A DNA stretch of 64,000 nucleotides from an uncultured Acidimicrobiales bacterium (GCA_902805555.1 CADCSY010000024.1:1-64000); one strand, 5' to 3'. Numbered from the stretch's first letter, positions 16,703 through 26,311 are shown. Notes: generated from the sequence alone by a model not told the origin. Program-made: numbers and translations.

Positions 16703-17935
16703 CTACCGGGCGACGCCCGGCGGTGGGCTCGCAGCTGGCGCCGGTGCCACCACGACCTCGGCGGGGACCTGCTCCAGCGTCGCGTCCGCACCCCCACCGG
16801 GTGGCGTCGAACCGCCCCCGCTCCCACCGTCGGGGGCGGGGTCGACGGCCGGCCCCGGATCGCCGGCCCAGTCCTGGTTCGGCGTGGGCAGCGGCTCGTC
16901 CGCCTCGGTGGCGGCGGCATCCGCCGTGGCCAGGAGGAACACGGCGAGGGCGACGCCGTAGAGGGCGCCACCGATGCCGTACACCTCGAGGCCCACCGAC
17001 CCGACGATGACCGGGATGGCGGGACCCACGTGCAGGGTCCGCCGGTCCACGAGGCGGCGCACGACGAGCGCCTCCACGACCTGGGCGGTGAGGGCCACGG
17101 CGACGATCGCCGCACCCGCCTCCGGCGACCGCAGCCCGGCGGTCATGAGGACCGTGGGGACGACACCGATGACGATCCCGATGTACGGCACCGACGCGGC
17201 CACGGCGGCCACGAGCCCGAGCACGGTCGGCGCCGGCAGGTCGAGCTGGTCGGCCACGAGGAACGTCGCTCCCCCGACGACCGAGCCCTGGAGCAGCGCC
17301 CACCACAGATAGCTGCGCCCGCGCCGGACGCCGGTGCGCACGACGTTCTCGAAGCGGCGCCGTCGTCTGGGGTCGTCGACCTGGTCGACGGCCCCCCGGA
17401 AGATCCGGTTGCCGTAGAGGATGAAGAAGATCGTGAGGATGAACGACACGAAGTAGCTGGGGACCGTCCCGGCCGCCGTGGCCAGCACCTGGGTGCCGGC
17501 GCCGAAGCGCTCCTCGAGCGCCTCGAAGGCGTCCTCCGCCCGCTCGGTGAGCCGCAGGTCCCTCGCCACGTCCCCGATGCGGTCGTCTCGCTCCTCGAGG
17601 CTGGCTGCAGCCGCCGGCCCCCGGTCGCGCAACGCCGACGTCTCCGTCTCGAGGTCGTCGAACACCCCGTAGACGAGCGCACCGGCGACGGCGGCGATGC
17701 CGAGCCCGGCGAGGAGCAGGGCCAGCACCTTCGGCACGAAGCGCGACAGCCAGGTGATCGGCGGGTCGAGGAGCGTCGCCACCACGACGGTGGCGACCCC
17801 CCAGCCGATGACCCGGTGGGCCGCCACGAAGATGTTGCGGAGCACGAGCGCACCGAGCAGCGCCAGGACCAGCAGCACCGCCGTCGAGGGCGTGAACCGG
17901 GCGCTGTGGCGCTCAGCCGGTCCGGTCGCGGTCAC
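16703..17935 (-). CDS. AI-2E family transporter (PerM/YdiK-like), copy 1
   Basis: A 410-residue membrane protein of the AI-2 exporter superfamily. Two N-terminal helix pairs (VLLVLALLGALVL, LALLLAGLGIAAVAGALVYG) precede a charged soluble segment (about 95-150). The conserved core follows: YLWWALLQGSVVGGATFLVA, SVPYIGIVIGVVPTVLM and ALTAQVVEALVVRRLVDRRTLHVGPAIPVI. A Pro/Gly/Asp-rich 65-residue C-terminal tail is extra. The transported substrate is unknown; an autoinducer is not implied. GTG 17935 is placed by TACTGT seven bases upstream. It is divergently transcribed from a second family member 53 bp away. Confidence 0.85.
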   Translation of the reverse strand: MTATGPAERHSARFTPSTAVLLVLALLGALVLRNIFVAAHRVIGWGVATVVVATLLDPPITWLSRFVPKVLALLLAGLGIAAVAGALVYGVFDDLETETSALRDRGPAAAASLEERDDRIGDVARDLRLTERAEDAFEALEERFGAGTQVLATAAGTVPSYFVSFILTIFFILYGNRIFRGAVDQVDDPRRRRRFENVVRTGVRRGRSYLWWALLQGSVVGGATFLVADQLDLPAPTVLGLVAAVAASVPYIGIVIGVVPTVLMTAGLRSPEAGAAIVAVALTAQVVEALVVRRLVDRRTLHVGPAIPVIVGSVGLEVYGIGGALYGVALAVFLLATADAAATEADEPLPTPNQDWAGDPGPAVDPAPDGGSGGGSTPPGGGADATLEQVPAEVVVAPAPAASPPPGVAR

Positions 17936-17948
17936 CGCTCCGACAGTA
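17936..17948 (-). promoter_or_regulatory. Leaderless promoter -10 (TACTGT)
   Basis: TACTGT (17948-17943) lies seven bases before GTG 17935 of the leftward AI-2E-family gene. Confidence 0.6.
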
Positions 17949-17976
17949 GCGACCGCCCGCTGCGCGACGCCGCCCG

Positions 17977-17988
17977 TACGATGCGCAC
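17977..17988 (+). promoter_or_regulatory. Leaderless promoter -10 (TACGAT)
   Basis: TACGAT (17977-17982) lies six bases before ATG 17989 of the rightward AI-2E-family gene. The two divergent -10 hexamers are only about 28 bp apart. Confidence 0.6.
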
Positions 17989-19149
17989 ATGACGTCCGGT
18001 CCCGAGCCTGCGGCCGGGACGGGCCGCTGGGGGGGCCCCCGGTCGACCTCGACGCTCCCCGACGACCTCGTTTCGGTGGCCTACGCGGTCGCCGCCCTGC
18101 TCGCGACGCTGGGGATCCTCGCCCTCTTCCGTGCCGGGTCGGATGCGCTGACGAAGGTGGCGGTGGGCCTCCTCCTGGCGGTTGCGCTCGACCCGCTCGT
18201 GGTGCGGGCCCGCCGGACGTTCCGATGGACGAGGACGGGAGCGGTGGCGCTGGTGGCCAGCGTGCTCATCGGTGCGTTCGCCGCGATCGCGCTGCTCCTG
18301 GCACCGCCGGCGATCCGCCAGGCGCAGGACCTCACCGACGAGCTCCCGGACACGGTGCGGCGCACCTACTCCTGGCCGGTGGTCGGCGAGCGCCTGGCGG
18401 AGGCCGACGCCGCGCAGGAGGTCGAGCGCTTCATCGAGGAGCTCCCCGGGCGCATCGACGACGACACCATCGGGGTCGCGGCCGAGGCCGCCCTCGGCGG
18501 CGTCCAGACCCTCGCCGCGGTGCTCATCACCGCAGTCGCCGTGATGGTCGACGGGGAGGCCCTCGTGGCACGCGCCCGCCGGCTGATCGCACCGGCGCGG
18601 CGCGAGCGGGCCGACGAGATCGGTCGCATCGTCTACCGCACGGTCGGCAACTACTTCGCCGGCTCGCTGCTCGTCGCGGTGATCAACGGCTTCGTGATCC
18701 TCACCGCCGGCCTCGTCCTCGGCGTCCCCCTCACACCACTGGCGGCCATCTGGGCCACGCTCACCAACCTGATCCCGCAGGTCGGTGGGCTCCTCGGCGG
18801 CTCGTTCTTCGTGCTCCTCGCCATCACCGAGGGCCCCTTGGTGGGGGTGGCGGCCCTCGTCACCTACCTCCTGTACCAGCAGGTGGAGAGCAACATCGTC
18901 CAGCCGGCGGTGGTCGGCAAGGCCGTCAACCTGTCGCCGCCGACGACGATGCTCGCCGCGCTCGTCGGGGGCGCCGCCGCCGGCGTGCCCGGCGCGCTGG
19001 CCGCCACGCCCCTGGTCGGGACGGTGAAGGCGATCTCCCTCGAGCTCCGCCGAGGGCCTCCCCCGGAGGAGGAGCAGGCAGCGAACGTGCCGCCTGGGGC
19101 CCGCCCTGCGCCGAGGACGATGCACCGCCCTGGGCGGACGCCGGGCTGA
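17989..19149 (+). CDS. AI-2E family transporter (PerM/YdiK-like), copy 2
   Basis: A 386-residue paralogue of the divergent neighbour. Hydrophobic segments at about 28-45, 82-105 and 175-185 flank the soluble region, then the core reads IVYRTVGNYFAGSLLVAVINGFVIL, TNLIPQVGGLLGGSFFVLLA and YLLYQQVESNIVQPAVVGKAVNLSP, closer to the canonical family sequence than copy 1. The Pro-rich C-terminal tail is unconserved. Location is the cytoplasmic membrane; substrate unknown. The ATG has a TACGAT hexamer six bases upstream and no ribosome binding site. Confidence 0.87.
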   Translation: MTSGPEPAAGTGRWGGPRSTSTLPDDLVSVAYAVAALLATLGILALFRAGSDALTKVAVGLLLAVALDPLVVRARRTFRWTRTGAVALVASVLIGAFAAIALLLAPPAIRQAQDLTDELPDTVRRTYSWPVVGERLAEADAAQEVERFIEELPGRIDDDTIGVAAEAALGGVQTLAAVLITAVAVMVDGEALVARARRLIAPARRERADEIGRIVYRTVGNYFAGSLLVAVINGFVILTAGLVLGVPLTPLAAIWATLTNLIPQVGGLLGGSFFVLLAITEGPLVGVAALVTYLLYQQVESNIVQPAVVGKAVNLSPPTTMLAALVGGAAAGVPGALAATPLVGTVKAISLELRRGPPPEEEQAANVPPGARPAPRTMHRPGRTPG

Positions 19150-19221
19150 GGGCAGGTCGACCGACGGCCCTTCGCGGTCGGCGGGGTCGCCCGGCTGCCG
19201 ACGGTCGGGCACACTCCGGGG

Positions 19222-20205
19222 ATGCCCGGCGAGGACCTGCCCCCGGCGAGCACGCTGCGCCCGATGCTGGCCACCGCCGGCCCGCTGCCTCCCGACGAGG
19301 GGTGCACGTTCGAGGCGAAGTGGGACGGCGTACGTGCGCTCGCCCGGTGGGACGGGACCAGGTTCGCCCTGCACACGAGGAACGGCAGGGAGGCGACCGG
19401 GACCTACCCGGAGCTCGCCGGCATCGGGCCCTCGCTCGGCGCGATCGCGGCGATCCTCGACGGGGAGGTGGTGGCGCTCGACGAGCGGGGGTTGCCCTCC
19501 TTCCAGCGGCTCCAGGGCCGCATGCACGTCGCCAGCCAGCGGTCGGCGGCCGGGCTGGTCCCGACCGTCCCGGTCACGTACCTCGTCTTCGACGTGCTCC
19601 ACCTCGGGCGCCGCTCGCTCCTGGCCGAGCCGTGGTCGACGCGCCGCGACGCGCTCGAGGACCTGTCGCTCGCCGGTCCGTCGTGGGCCACGCCCCCGTC
19701 GTTCGAGGGCGAGGGGGAGGGCACGCTGGCGGCGATGCGGGCCCGGGGCATGGAGGGCGTCGTCGCCAAGCGGACCGACAGCGCCTACCTCCCCGGTGTC
19801 CGGAGCAAGGCGTGGACGAAGGTGGTGCTCACCGCCAGGGACGAGTTCGTCGTCGGGGGCTGGCTCCCCGGTGAAGGTCGCCGGGCAGGGGGCCTCGGCG
19901 CGCTCCTCCTCGGCCTGCCCACCCCGGAAGGGCGGCTGCGCTTCGTCGGCGGGGTGGGCACGGGCTTCAGCGACGCCGAGCTGCGGCGCCTGCAGGCCGC
20001 CCTCGAACCGGCCGTCACCACCGTCAGCCCGTTCGCCGAGAAGCTCCCCGGAAAGGCGGTGTTCGTGACCCCGACCCTGGTCGTCGACGTCGAGTACCGG
20101 GAGCGGACCTCAGCGGGGATCCTCCGCCACCCGTCGTACAAGGGCACGAGAGTCGACAAGGAGCCTGCAGATGTGGACACTGTTGCCGGGGTAGACCATC
20201 CCTGA
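19222..20205 (+). CDS. ATP-dependent DNA ligase, LigC/LigD-ligase-domain type
   Basis: A 327-residue stand-alone ligase. The adenylation motif is EAKWDGVRA (Lys at about residue 33), followed by the nucleotidyltransferase motifs LDGEVVALDE, YLVFDVLHL and MEGVVAKR, then the OB-fold domain with KAWTKVV, ending in the family-typical HPSYKGTRVDK. No polymerase or phosphoesterase domain is attached, so it resembles LigC or the ligase part of LigD. It joins DNA ends using ATP. With Ku 40 bp downstream on the same strand, the pair forms a minimal non-homologous end-joining unit. The ATG at 19222 is six bases after CACACT, a weak leaderless-type signal. Confidence 0.9.
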   Translation: MPGEDLPPASTLRPMLATAGPLPPDEGCTFEAKWDGVRALARWDGTRFALHTRNGREATGTYPELAGIGPSLGAIAAILDGEVVALDERGLPSFQRLQGRMHVASQRSAAGLVPTVPVTYLVFDVLHLGRRSLLAEPWSTRRDALEDLSLAGPSWATPPSFEGEGEGTLAAMRARGMEGVVAKRTDSAYLPGVRSKAWTKVVLTARDEFVVGGWLPGEGRRAGGLGALLLGLPTPEGRLRFVGGVGTGFSDAELRRLQAALEPAVTTVSPFAEKLPGKAVFVTPTLVVDVEYRERTSAGILRHPSYKGTRVDKEPADVDTVAGVDHP

Positions 20206-20245
20206 TGGACGCACGGGCCGTGGCCCGGGGAGCGAGGACACCACG

Positions 20246-21244
20246 ATGGCGAGGTCTCTGTGGAGCGGGTCGATCAGCTTCGGGCTGGTCAACATCCCCA
20301 TCAGGCTCTACCCGGCGGTGTCGAAGAAGGGCGTCTCCTTCCACCAGATCGACAGCAAGACCGGGGCTCGCGTCAAGATGCAGCGGGTGTCGTCGAAGGA
20401 CGGCAGCGAGGTCCCCTACGAGCAGATCGTGAAGGGCTACGAGCTCTCGAAGGACCAGTACGTCCTGGTCGAGCCGGAGGAGCTCGACGCACTCGACCCC
20501 GAGTCGACCCGCAGCATCGAGATCGAGGAGTTCATCGACCTCGAGGACATCGACCCCGTCTTCTTCGACACCCCGTACCTGGTGGCCCCGGTCAAGGCCG
20601 CAGAGAAGCCCTACGCGCTGCTGGCGAAGGCGATGGAGGAGCAGGGCAAGGTCGGCATCGCCCGGTTCGTGATGCGCACGAAGCAGTACCTGGCGGCGCT
20701 GCGGCCGAAGGACGGCATGATCATGCTGTCGACGATGGTCTACGCCGACGAGCTCGCCGCTCCCGACGAGATCAAGGAGCTGCAGGACGTCGCCGCCATC
20801 GACGTCTCCGACCGCGAGCTCAAGATGGCCAGCCAGCTGATCGACTCGCTCAGCGTGGACTTCGACCCCACCCGGTTCAGGGACGAGTACCGCGACCGCG
20901 TCCTCGGCCTCATCGAGCAGAAGGCGGCGGGCGAGGAGATCCGCATCGAGGCACCGGCACCGGCGGACAGCGGCAAGGTCGTCGACCTCATGGCTGCGCT
21001 CGAGGCGTCGGTGGCCGAGGCCCGCGCCGCTCGCAAGCGGCACCCGGCGGCCAGCGCCGGCGCAGCAGCGGACGGGCAAGCGGACGCCGACGAGGGGGAC
21101 GACGAGGTGGCGGAGGCGCAGGAGCCGGCCGGGCCGGTCAAGACCGCGAAGCGGGCCCCGGCCAAGAAGACGGCTGCGAAGAAGGCTCCTGCGAAGCGGG
21201 CCCCTGCGGCCAAGGCGTCGACCCGGGCCAAGAAGGCTTCGTGA
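20246..21244 (+). CDS. ku: Ku DNA end-binding protein with lysine-rich tail
   Basis: A 332-residue bacterial Ku. The core domain begins MARSLWSGSISFGLVNIPIRL and contains FHQIDSKTGARVKMQRV, KGYELSKDQYVL and the dimerisation region around ARFVMRTKQYLAALRP. From about residue 260 the sequence turns into an acidic stretch followed by an AKK/APAK-rich basic tail like histone H1, which in other Ku proteins helps DNA binding and ligase recruitment. GAGGA precedes the ATG. It follows the ligase gene with a 40-bp gap and is likely co-transcribed. The two together repair double-strand breaks. Confidence 0.95.
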   Translation: MARSLWSGSISFGLVNIPIRLYPAVSKKGVSFHQIDSKTGARVKMQRVSSKDGSEVPYEQIVKGYELSKDQYVLVEPEELDALDPESTRSIEIEEFIDLEDIDPVFFDTPYLVAPVKAAEKPYALLAKAMEEQGKVGIARFVMRTKQYLAALRPKDGMIMLSTMVYADELAAPDEIKELQDVAAIDVSDRELKMASQLIDSLSVDFDPTRFRDEYRDRVLGLIEQKAAGEEIRIEAPAPADSGKVVDLMAALEASVAEARAARKRHPAASAGAAADGQADADEGDDEVAEAQEPAGPVKTAKRAPAKKTAAKKAPAKRAPAAKASTRAKKAS

Positions 21245-21299
21245 CCACGACCGGGTCGGTGCCCGCCTCGGCCCTGCGCTGAGCAGGACTGCGCCTGCG

Positions 21300-24200
21300 T
21301 CAGGCGACGGCCGGTGCGCCGGCGGCGACCCGGAACAGGTCGTCCCAGCCGGCGGCGTCGATGCCGATGCGGGCGAGCCGTGCGTCGGCGTCGGCCAGTG
21401 CGACGTCGGCTCCGGCGTCGGCGCCCACCGCCTCCAGCACGCGCGACCTTGCCAGGGCGACGATGCCCCCGGTGAGGATGTCGTCGGTGGCGTCGGCGAT
21501 GCTGGCAGCGCGTTCGATCGCCTCCAGCGCGCGCGCCGTCTCCCCGGCCCTCGTCTCGGTGCAGGCGAGCCCGATGAGCGCGATCACCCGGTCGAGGTAG
21601 GTCGCCCACTCGATCCCCTCGACCGCCGTTGCGCTGTCGCGGGCCTCGTCGACCCGGCCGAGTGTGGCGAGCGCGAGCGCGTTGACGCCGTGCATGGCCG
21701 GCCGGCCCGGATGGCGGCTGAGGCCCCGTCCGAGGACGGCGGCCGCGTCGTCGAAGCGACCCGCCTGGAGCAGGGCGGTCCCGAGGACGTGCGCCAGCTC
21801 GCGGTCGCCGCCCGCCCCCACCGCCGAGCGCAGGTCGCTCGAGGCGCCGAGGAGCTCGAGGGCGCTGTCGCCCTCGCCGCAGTGGACCGCCAGCTCGGCC
21901 GCGAGGAGGGAGGGCACGATCCGCTCGTCCGACCCCTCCGGGAGGCGCTCGACGAGCCGCTGCGCGACGAACACCGCTGCCTCGGCCTCGGCCCGCCGGC
22001 CGGTGACGAGCAGGGCCCTGCTGAGCGGCCCCACCGCCCGGCACTGCCCCCAGACGTCGCCGATCTCGGCGAAGCGCTCCTGGGCCCGACCCGCCAGGAC
22101 GACGGCCTCCTCGGCATGGCCCTGCCAGAGCCGGATGGAGCCGAGGAGGACGGTCATCATCGCCACACCGAACGGGTCGCCCCGCTCGCCGGCCTCGTCG
22201 AGCACCCGGGTGGCGATGCGCTCGGCCTCCGGCGCGCCGCCCTGGGCGAAGCGGACGTACGCCTGGAGCCCCCGGGCCCAGCCGAGGCCCCCCCAGTCGC
22301 CGATGTCACCGAAGAGGGCGATGGCGGCATCGAGGCGCTCGTCCGCCAGCGCGATGTCACCCCGGGTGAACGCGATCCACGCCAGGTTCTGGTTCGCCCA
22401 GGCGATGCCCTTGCGGGCGCCGATGGCCTGGAAGGCGACGAGCGCCTCACCGATGGCGTCCTCGGCTGCGTCGGGGTCGCCTGCGAACAGGCTCGTCATG
22501 CCCTGGCGCCGCAGCGCAGCAGCCTCACCCCGCCGGTCGCCGAGCTGGCGCCAGAGGGTGACGGCCTGTTCCAGCGTCGCCATCGACGCCCCCAGGTCGC
22601 CCTCGTTCTGCTCGACGTCGCCGAGGACGGTGAGGGCGCGCGCGACGACGAGCTCGTCCTCCACCTCCCGCGCCTCCACGAGGGCCTGCTCGAGGTCGGC
22701 TCGGGCGAGGTCGTGGTGGCGCAGCGCGGTGTGCGCCCGTGCCCGACCCACGAGCGAGTGGCGCCGGTGTGACCCCGGCTCGGTGCCGAGGAGGCGGAGC
22801 TGCTGGTCGTAGAGGCGGACGGAGGCCAGGTGGCTCTCCCGTTCGTCTGCGCGCGTCGCTGCAAGCTCGAGGGCGGCGACGGCCTGTTCACGGATGTCGT
22901 CCGGCACCCCGCGGACGTGGCCGACCTCGGCGGTGAGCTCGGCCGCCAGCGACGCGTGGCGGGCCAGCTCCTCGAGCAGCTCGTCGCTGCGCTCGCTCGC
23001 CGAGCGCGTCGTGAGCCACGACGCCAGGCTGGCGTGGCGCCGGGCCCGCTCCGCCTTCGTGAGGATGCCGTAGGTGACCTCCCGAACGAGGTCGGAGCCG
23101 AAGCCGACGGAGCCGTTGTCGACCGCCAGGATGTCCCTGGCCACGAGGGAATCGAGCGTGGAGGACACCGCGGTGGCGCCCCTCGTCTCGGCCAGCGCCT
23201 CGAGGGCGACGACCGGCCCGCGCCGACCGAGCACGGCAGCGTCCTCGAGGATGCTCCGCTCGTTGGCGGGGAGGACGTCGAGGCGGGCGGCGACGAGGCC
23301 GCGCAGGGTCGCCGGAAGGGTCGCCGCCCCCCTGAGGTCGGCCAGGGACGGCAGCTGGCCGCCCACGGCCGCCGCCTCGCTCAGCAGCGCCGCCAGCTCC
23401 TCGATGAAGAACGGGTTGCCCCCGCTGCGCTCGATGAGCAGGTCGCGCACGTCCTCGCTCGGCTCGGCTTCGAGCAACGCGGAGAGCATCTCCCCCGCAG
23501 CCGCGTCCTGGAGCGGGTCGAGGTTGAGCACCACGAGGTTGTGGCGACCGGGCCGGGGCTGCCAGGTCTCGCCGACCTCCGGCCGGGCGGTCAGGAGGAC
23601 GACGATCGGGAGCCGGTGGAGACGGTCGACGATGTCGTCGATGAGGTCGAGCACGAGCCGGTCGGCCCACTGCACGTCGGCGATGGAGACCACGACCGGG
23701 CGCACCTCGGCGGAGCCCTCGATGAAGGCGCGCACCGCGCGCCCGGCCTCGTCCCGGGCCCGGGCGGGATCGACCTCCGAGAGGGCTCCCTCGAACCCCA
23801 TGAGGTAGAGCAGCGCGTCGGCGGTCCGCTCGACCTCGCTCGAGTCGTGGGGGGCCCGCAGGGCGGCGGCGACGGCGGTCGTGCACCGCTCCCTGGCACC
23901 GTCCTCGCCGAAGACGATGCCGCAGGCCATGGCGAGCGCCTCCGCCAGCGGCCACCACACGTTCGCCTCGCCGTAGGGGACCGACCGCCCTTCGAGGACC
24001 AGCGCGTCGTGGTCGTCCCGGGCGTGCTCGAGCACCTCCTTGACGAGGCGGCTCTTGCCCATGCCGGCCTCGCCCGAGACGAGAGCGAGGTACGGCCGCT
24101 TGTAGGTGACGGCCGCGCTGAGGGCGTTGCACAGCATCGACATCTCGGCCTGGCGTCCCACCAGCGGCCCCCGGTTGCGGGCCGGCCGTCGCCCCGGCGG

Positions 24201-24830
24201 CGTCATGACCTCCCCGGCCAACCACGCCTCCACCGGCTCCTCGCGCCCGCGTGCGAGCACGCCACCGAGGGACTCGTAGCAGATGACCGACCGGGTGGCG
24301 GCCCAGGTGTCGGCACCGACGACGACCTGGCCCGGCTGCGCGATCGTCTGGAGGCGGCTGGCGATGTTCACCACGTCGCCCATGGCCGTGTAGTCGCCGC
24401 CCGCCCTGAGCGCCCCGACGAGGACCTCGCCGGTGTTGATGCCGATGCGCATGCGGATCGGCGCCCCGAGGTCGTCGGTCATCTCCGCGAGCGTGCGCTG
24501 CATGGCGAGGGCGGCGCGCACGGCCCGCTCGGCGTCGTCCTCGTGGGCGACCGGCGCGCCGAAGAGGGCGACGACGGCGTCCCCGACGATCTTGTCGACC
24601 CGCCCGCCGTGGCGGGTGATGTCGACCGCCAGGCGCTCGAAGCTCCGGTCGACGAGGTTCTTCACCTGCTCCGGGTCTCGGGTCTCACTGAGCGCCGTGT
24701 ACCCGACGAGGTCGCCGAAGAGCATGGTCACCACCCGCCGCTCGTCGGTCAGGCTGAGCAGGGGGTGCCCGCAGCTCGGGCAGAAGCGCGCCCTCGTCGG
24801 CACGTCCGCCGAGCAGGAGGGGCAGGTCAT
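21300..24830 (-). CDS. Class III cyclase domain fused to AAA ATPase and TPR region
   Basis: A 1176-residue regulator. Residues 1-25 form a zinc ribbon (CPSC, CPSCG). The class III nucleotide cyclase domain at about 28-200 shows LFGDLVGYTALSE, KIVGDAVVALFG, GINTGEV and GDVVNIASRLQ, so both metal-binding Asp residues are kept. An ATPase module follows from about 225 (GREAEM-like GRQAEMSML, Walker A SGEAGMGKSRL, VQWADRL), then a helical TPR-like region from about 640 to the end. Such fusions are thought to make cAMP or act as signalling ATPases of the LuxR/MalT type without a DNA-binding domain. ATG 24830 is set by TATCCT six bases upstream; the open frame extends further but has no support. Confidence 0.88.
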   Translation of the reverse strand: MTCPSCSADVPTRARFCPSCGHPLLSLTDERRVVTMLFGDLVGYTALSETRDPEQVKNLVDRSFERLAVDITRHGGRVDKIVGDAVVALFGAPVAHEDDAERAVRAALAMQRTLAEMTDDLGAPIRMRIGINTGEVLVGALRAGGDYTAMGDVVNIASRLQTIAQPGQVVVGADTWAATRSVICYESLGGVLARGREEPVEAWLAGEVMTPPGRRPARNRGPLVGRQAEMSMLCNALSAAVTYKRPYLALVSGEAGMGKSRLVKEVLEHARDDHDALVLEGRSVPYGEANVWWPLAEALAMACGIVFGEDGARERCTTAVAAALRAPHDSSEVERTADALLYLMGFEGALSEVDPARARDEAGRAVRAFIEGSAEVRPVVVSIADVQWADRLVLDLIDDIVDRLHRLPIVVLLTARPEVGETWQPRPGRHNLVVLNLDPLQDAAAGEMLSALLEAEPSEDVRDLLIERSGGNPFFIEELAALLSEAAAVGGQLPSLADLRGAATLPATLRGLVAARLDVLPANERSILEDAAVLGRRGPVVALEALAETRGATAVSSTLDSLVARDILAVDNGSVGFGSDLVREVTYGILTKAERARRHASLASWLTTRSASERSDELLEELARHASLAAELTAEVGHVRGVPDDIREQAVAALELAATRADERESHLASVRLYDQQLRLLGTEPGSHRRHSLVGRARAHTALRHHDLARADLEQALVEAREVEDELVVARALTVLGDVEQNEGDLGASMATLEQAVTLWRQLGDRRGEAAALRRQGMTSLFAGDPDAAEDAIGEALVAFQAIGARKGIAWANQNLAWIAFTRGDIALADERLDAAIALFGDIGDWGGLGWARGLQAYVRFAQGGAPEAERIATRVLDEAGERGDPFGVAMMTVLLGSIRLWQGHAEEAVVLAGRAQERFAEIGDVWGQCRAVGPLSRALLVTGRRAEAEAAVFVAQRLVERLPEGSDERIVPSLLAAELAVHCGEGDSALELLGASSDLRSAVGAGGDRELAHVLGTALLQAGRFDDAAAVLGRGLSRHPGRPAMHGVNALALATLGRVDEARDSATAVEGIEWATYLDRVIALIGLACTETRAGETARALEAIERAASIADATDDILTGGIVALARSRVLEAVGADAGADVALADADARLARIGIDAAGWDDLFRVAAGAPAVA

Positions 24831-24842
24831 GGGCCCAGGATA
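24831..24842 (-). promoter_or_regulatory. Leaderless promoter -10 (TATCCT)
   Basis: TATCCT (24842-24837) lies six bases before ATG 24830 of the cyclase/ATPase gene. Confidence 0.6.
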
Positions 24843-24979
24843 GGGGGGCTCACCCCGCCGGTCCGGCTCGTTCCGCTCCACCGGACCCCGGCGACGCCTC
24901 CCCGACACGCGGGGGGTCGGGCCGGCTGGGGCCCTCCGGGCGGCCTCGGCGTCCAGGCGGCCGCCGGCACAGGCGCCGC

Positions 24980-25495
24980 TCAGAGGTCGACGAACCCCGG
25001 GCCCCGGCCGTAGCGCACCGGCCCCCTCGCCGTGGCCGGGTCGACCACCCGCCCGCGCTGGCGCACGACCACCTGCCCAGCGGCTGCGAGCTCCGCCGCG
25101 ACCGTCCGGACGAGGTCCATCGTGTCCCGCCACCCCGGCGAGGCCACCACCCGCGCCACCTCCGACGGGCAGATGGTCACCCCGTCGGGACGGTGGCGCA
25201 GCAGCGCCCGGGCCGCCGCCGCCGCCCTCGACCGCACCGCCGCCTCCGTGGCCGGTTCCCACCACGGCGCGCCTCGCTCCCCGAGCGCGACCTTCGCGTC
25301 CTGCACCCGACGACGAGCCGCCGCCACCGCCTCGGGATCGCTCCCACCGGCCTTCACGGCCCGACGGGCGGCCATGAGCTCGTGCACGAGCTCGCTGCGG
25401 AGCCCCTGGGGGATGGCCGGGTCGCTCGCCCGCCACCGTCGGCCGTCGACCACCAGGTGCCGTCCGTCCTCCGTCAGCCCGGGTTCGTCGGTCAC
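24980..25495 (-). CDS. DUF3253-type winged-helix-like protein
   Basis: The 171-residue product begins with RHLVVDGRRWRASDPAIP (about residues 12-29), a segment rich in Arg and Trp, followed by helices and a C-terminal domain with VTICPSEVARVV, GWRDTMDLVRTVAAEL and GQVVVRQRGRVVDP, which is the DUF3253 pattern and looks like a small winged helix. Some relatives are mislabelled as Tol biopolymer transporters. No signal or membrane segment is present. It sits 18 bp downstream of the MpaB-family gene on the same strand, so the two are likely one operon. Confidence 0.75.
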   Translation of the reverse strand: MTDEPGLTEDGRHLVVDGRRWRASDPAIPQGLRSELVHELMAARRAVKAGGSDPEAVAAARRRVQDAKVALGERGAPWWEPATEAAVRSRAAAAARALLRHRPDGVTICPSEVARVVASPGWRDTMDLVRTVAAELAAAGQVVVRQRGRVVDPATARGPVRYGRGPGFVDL

Positions 25496-25513
25496 GGCCT
25501 GACCGCCACGGCC

Positions 25514-26299
25514 CTACGCGACTGCGACGCGGGCCCTCGCCTCCCGCAGCGCCGGGGGGTCGGGCAGCGCCAGGTTGAGCGCGCGGAGCAGGCTGTAGGT
25601 CGTGAGCCGGACCGCCGGCTCGGCCGGCGGGAACCACGGCAGGCCGTACAGGCGGCGGACCTGGCGGGGCAGCAGGCTCACCGCAGCGGCGGTGGGGATG
25701 GCGTAGAGGGGCCTGGCCAGGGCAGGCATGGGCGGGGCGAGGATGAAGCGCATGCCCCGCACGGCGGCATCGGAGAGCTCGATCGACGCCGACCGCAGGC
25801 GTGCCCGGAGGGTCGCCAGGTCGTGGGGCACCTCGTCGGCCGAGAGCCCGACCAGCTCGGCCGCCCGCACCATCTCGGCGACGTACCGGTCGGCGTCCCG
25901 GTCGCTGACCCGCCCCCCGTAGCGGCGGTACGCGACGAGGAAGGAGTGGACCTCGACGTCGTGCACCCACGCGAGCAGGTCGTGGTCGGCGGCCGAGTAG
26001 GCCCGGCCGGTGTGCGGGTCGATCCCCCTGACCCGCCGGTGCACCGCCTGCACGGCGGCACCTGCAGCCACGGCCGTCTCGGTGTCGCCGAAGGTGGTGT
26101 CGGCCACGTAGGCCGACGTCCGCCGGAGGCGGCCCCAGGGGTCGACCCGGAAGTCGCTGTGCTGGTCGACCCCCGCCATGGCCCGGGGGTTGAGCGCCTG
26201 CACGAGCAGGGAGCGGAGGCCCCCGACGATCATCGACGGGTCGCCGTGGATCCGCCACGTCACGCTGTCCGGACCGAACAGTCCCACGTCTCCCGCCAT
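25514..26299 (-). CDS. MpaB-family (DUF2236) oxygenase-like protein
   Basis: A 261-residue protein of the DUF2236/MpaB family, related to the latex-clearing heme oxygenase fold. Signature segments are [18 protein letters not shown] (about 27-44), [22 protein letters not shown], the His-rich [17 protein letters not shown] (about 106-122) that should hold the heme or metal ligands, and [17 protein letters not shown]. The reaction in vivo is unknown; family members oxidise unsaturated lipids or polymers. ATG 26299 is placed by TAGCGT six bases upstream. Confidence 0.85.
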   Translation of the reverse strand: MAGDVGLFGPDSVTWRIHGDPSMIVGGLRSLLVQALNPRAMAGVDQHSDFRVDPWGRLRRTSAYVADTTFGDTETAVAAGAAVQAVHRRVRGIDPHTGRAYSAADHDLLAWVHDVEVHSFLVAYRRYGGRVSDRDADRYVAEMVRAAELVGLSADEVPHDLATLRARLRSASIELSDAAVRGMRFILAPPMPALARPLYAIPTAAAVSLLPRQVRRLYGLPWFPPAEPAVRLTTYSLLRALNLALPDPPALREARARVAVA

Positions 26300-26311
26300 C
26301 GGCCCACGCTA
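26300..26311 (-). promoter_or_regulatory. Leaderless promoter -10 (TAGCGT)
   Basis: TAGCGT (26311-26306) lies six bases before ATG 26299 of the MpaB-family gene. Confidence 0.6.
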
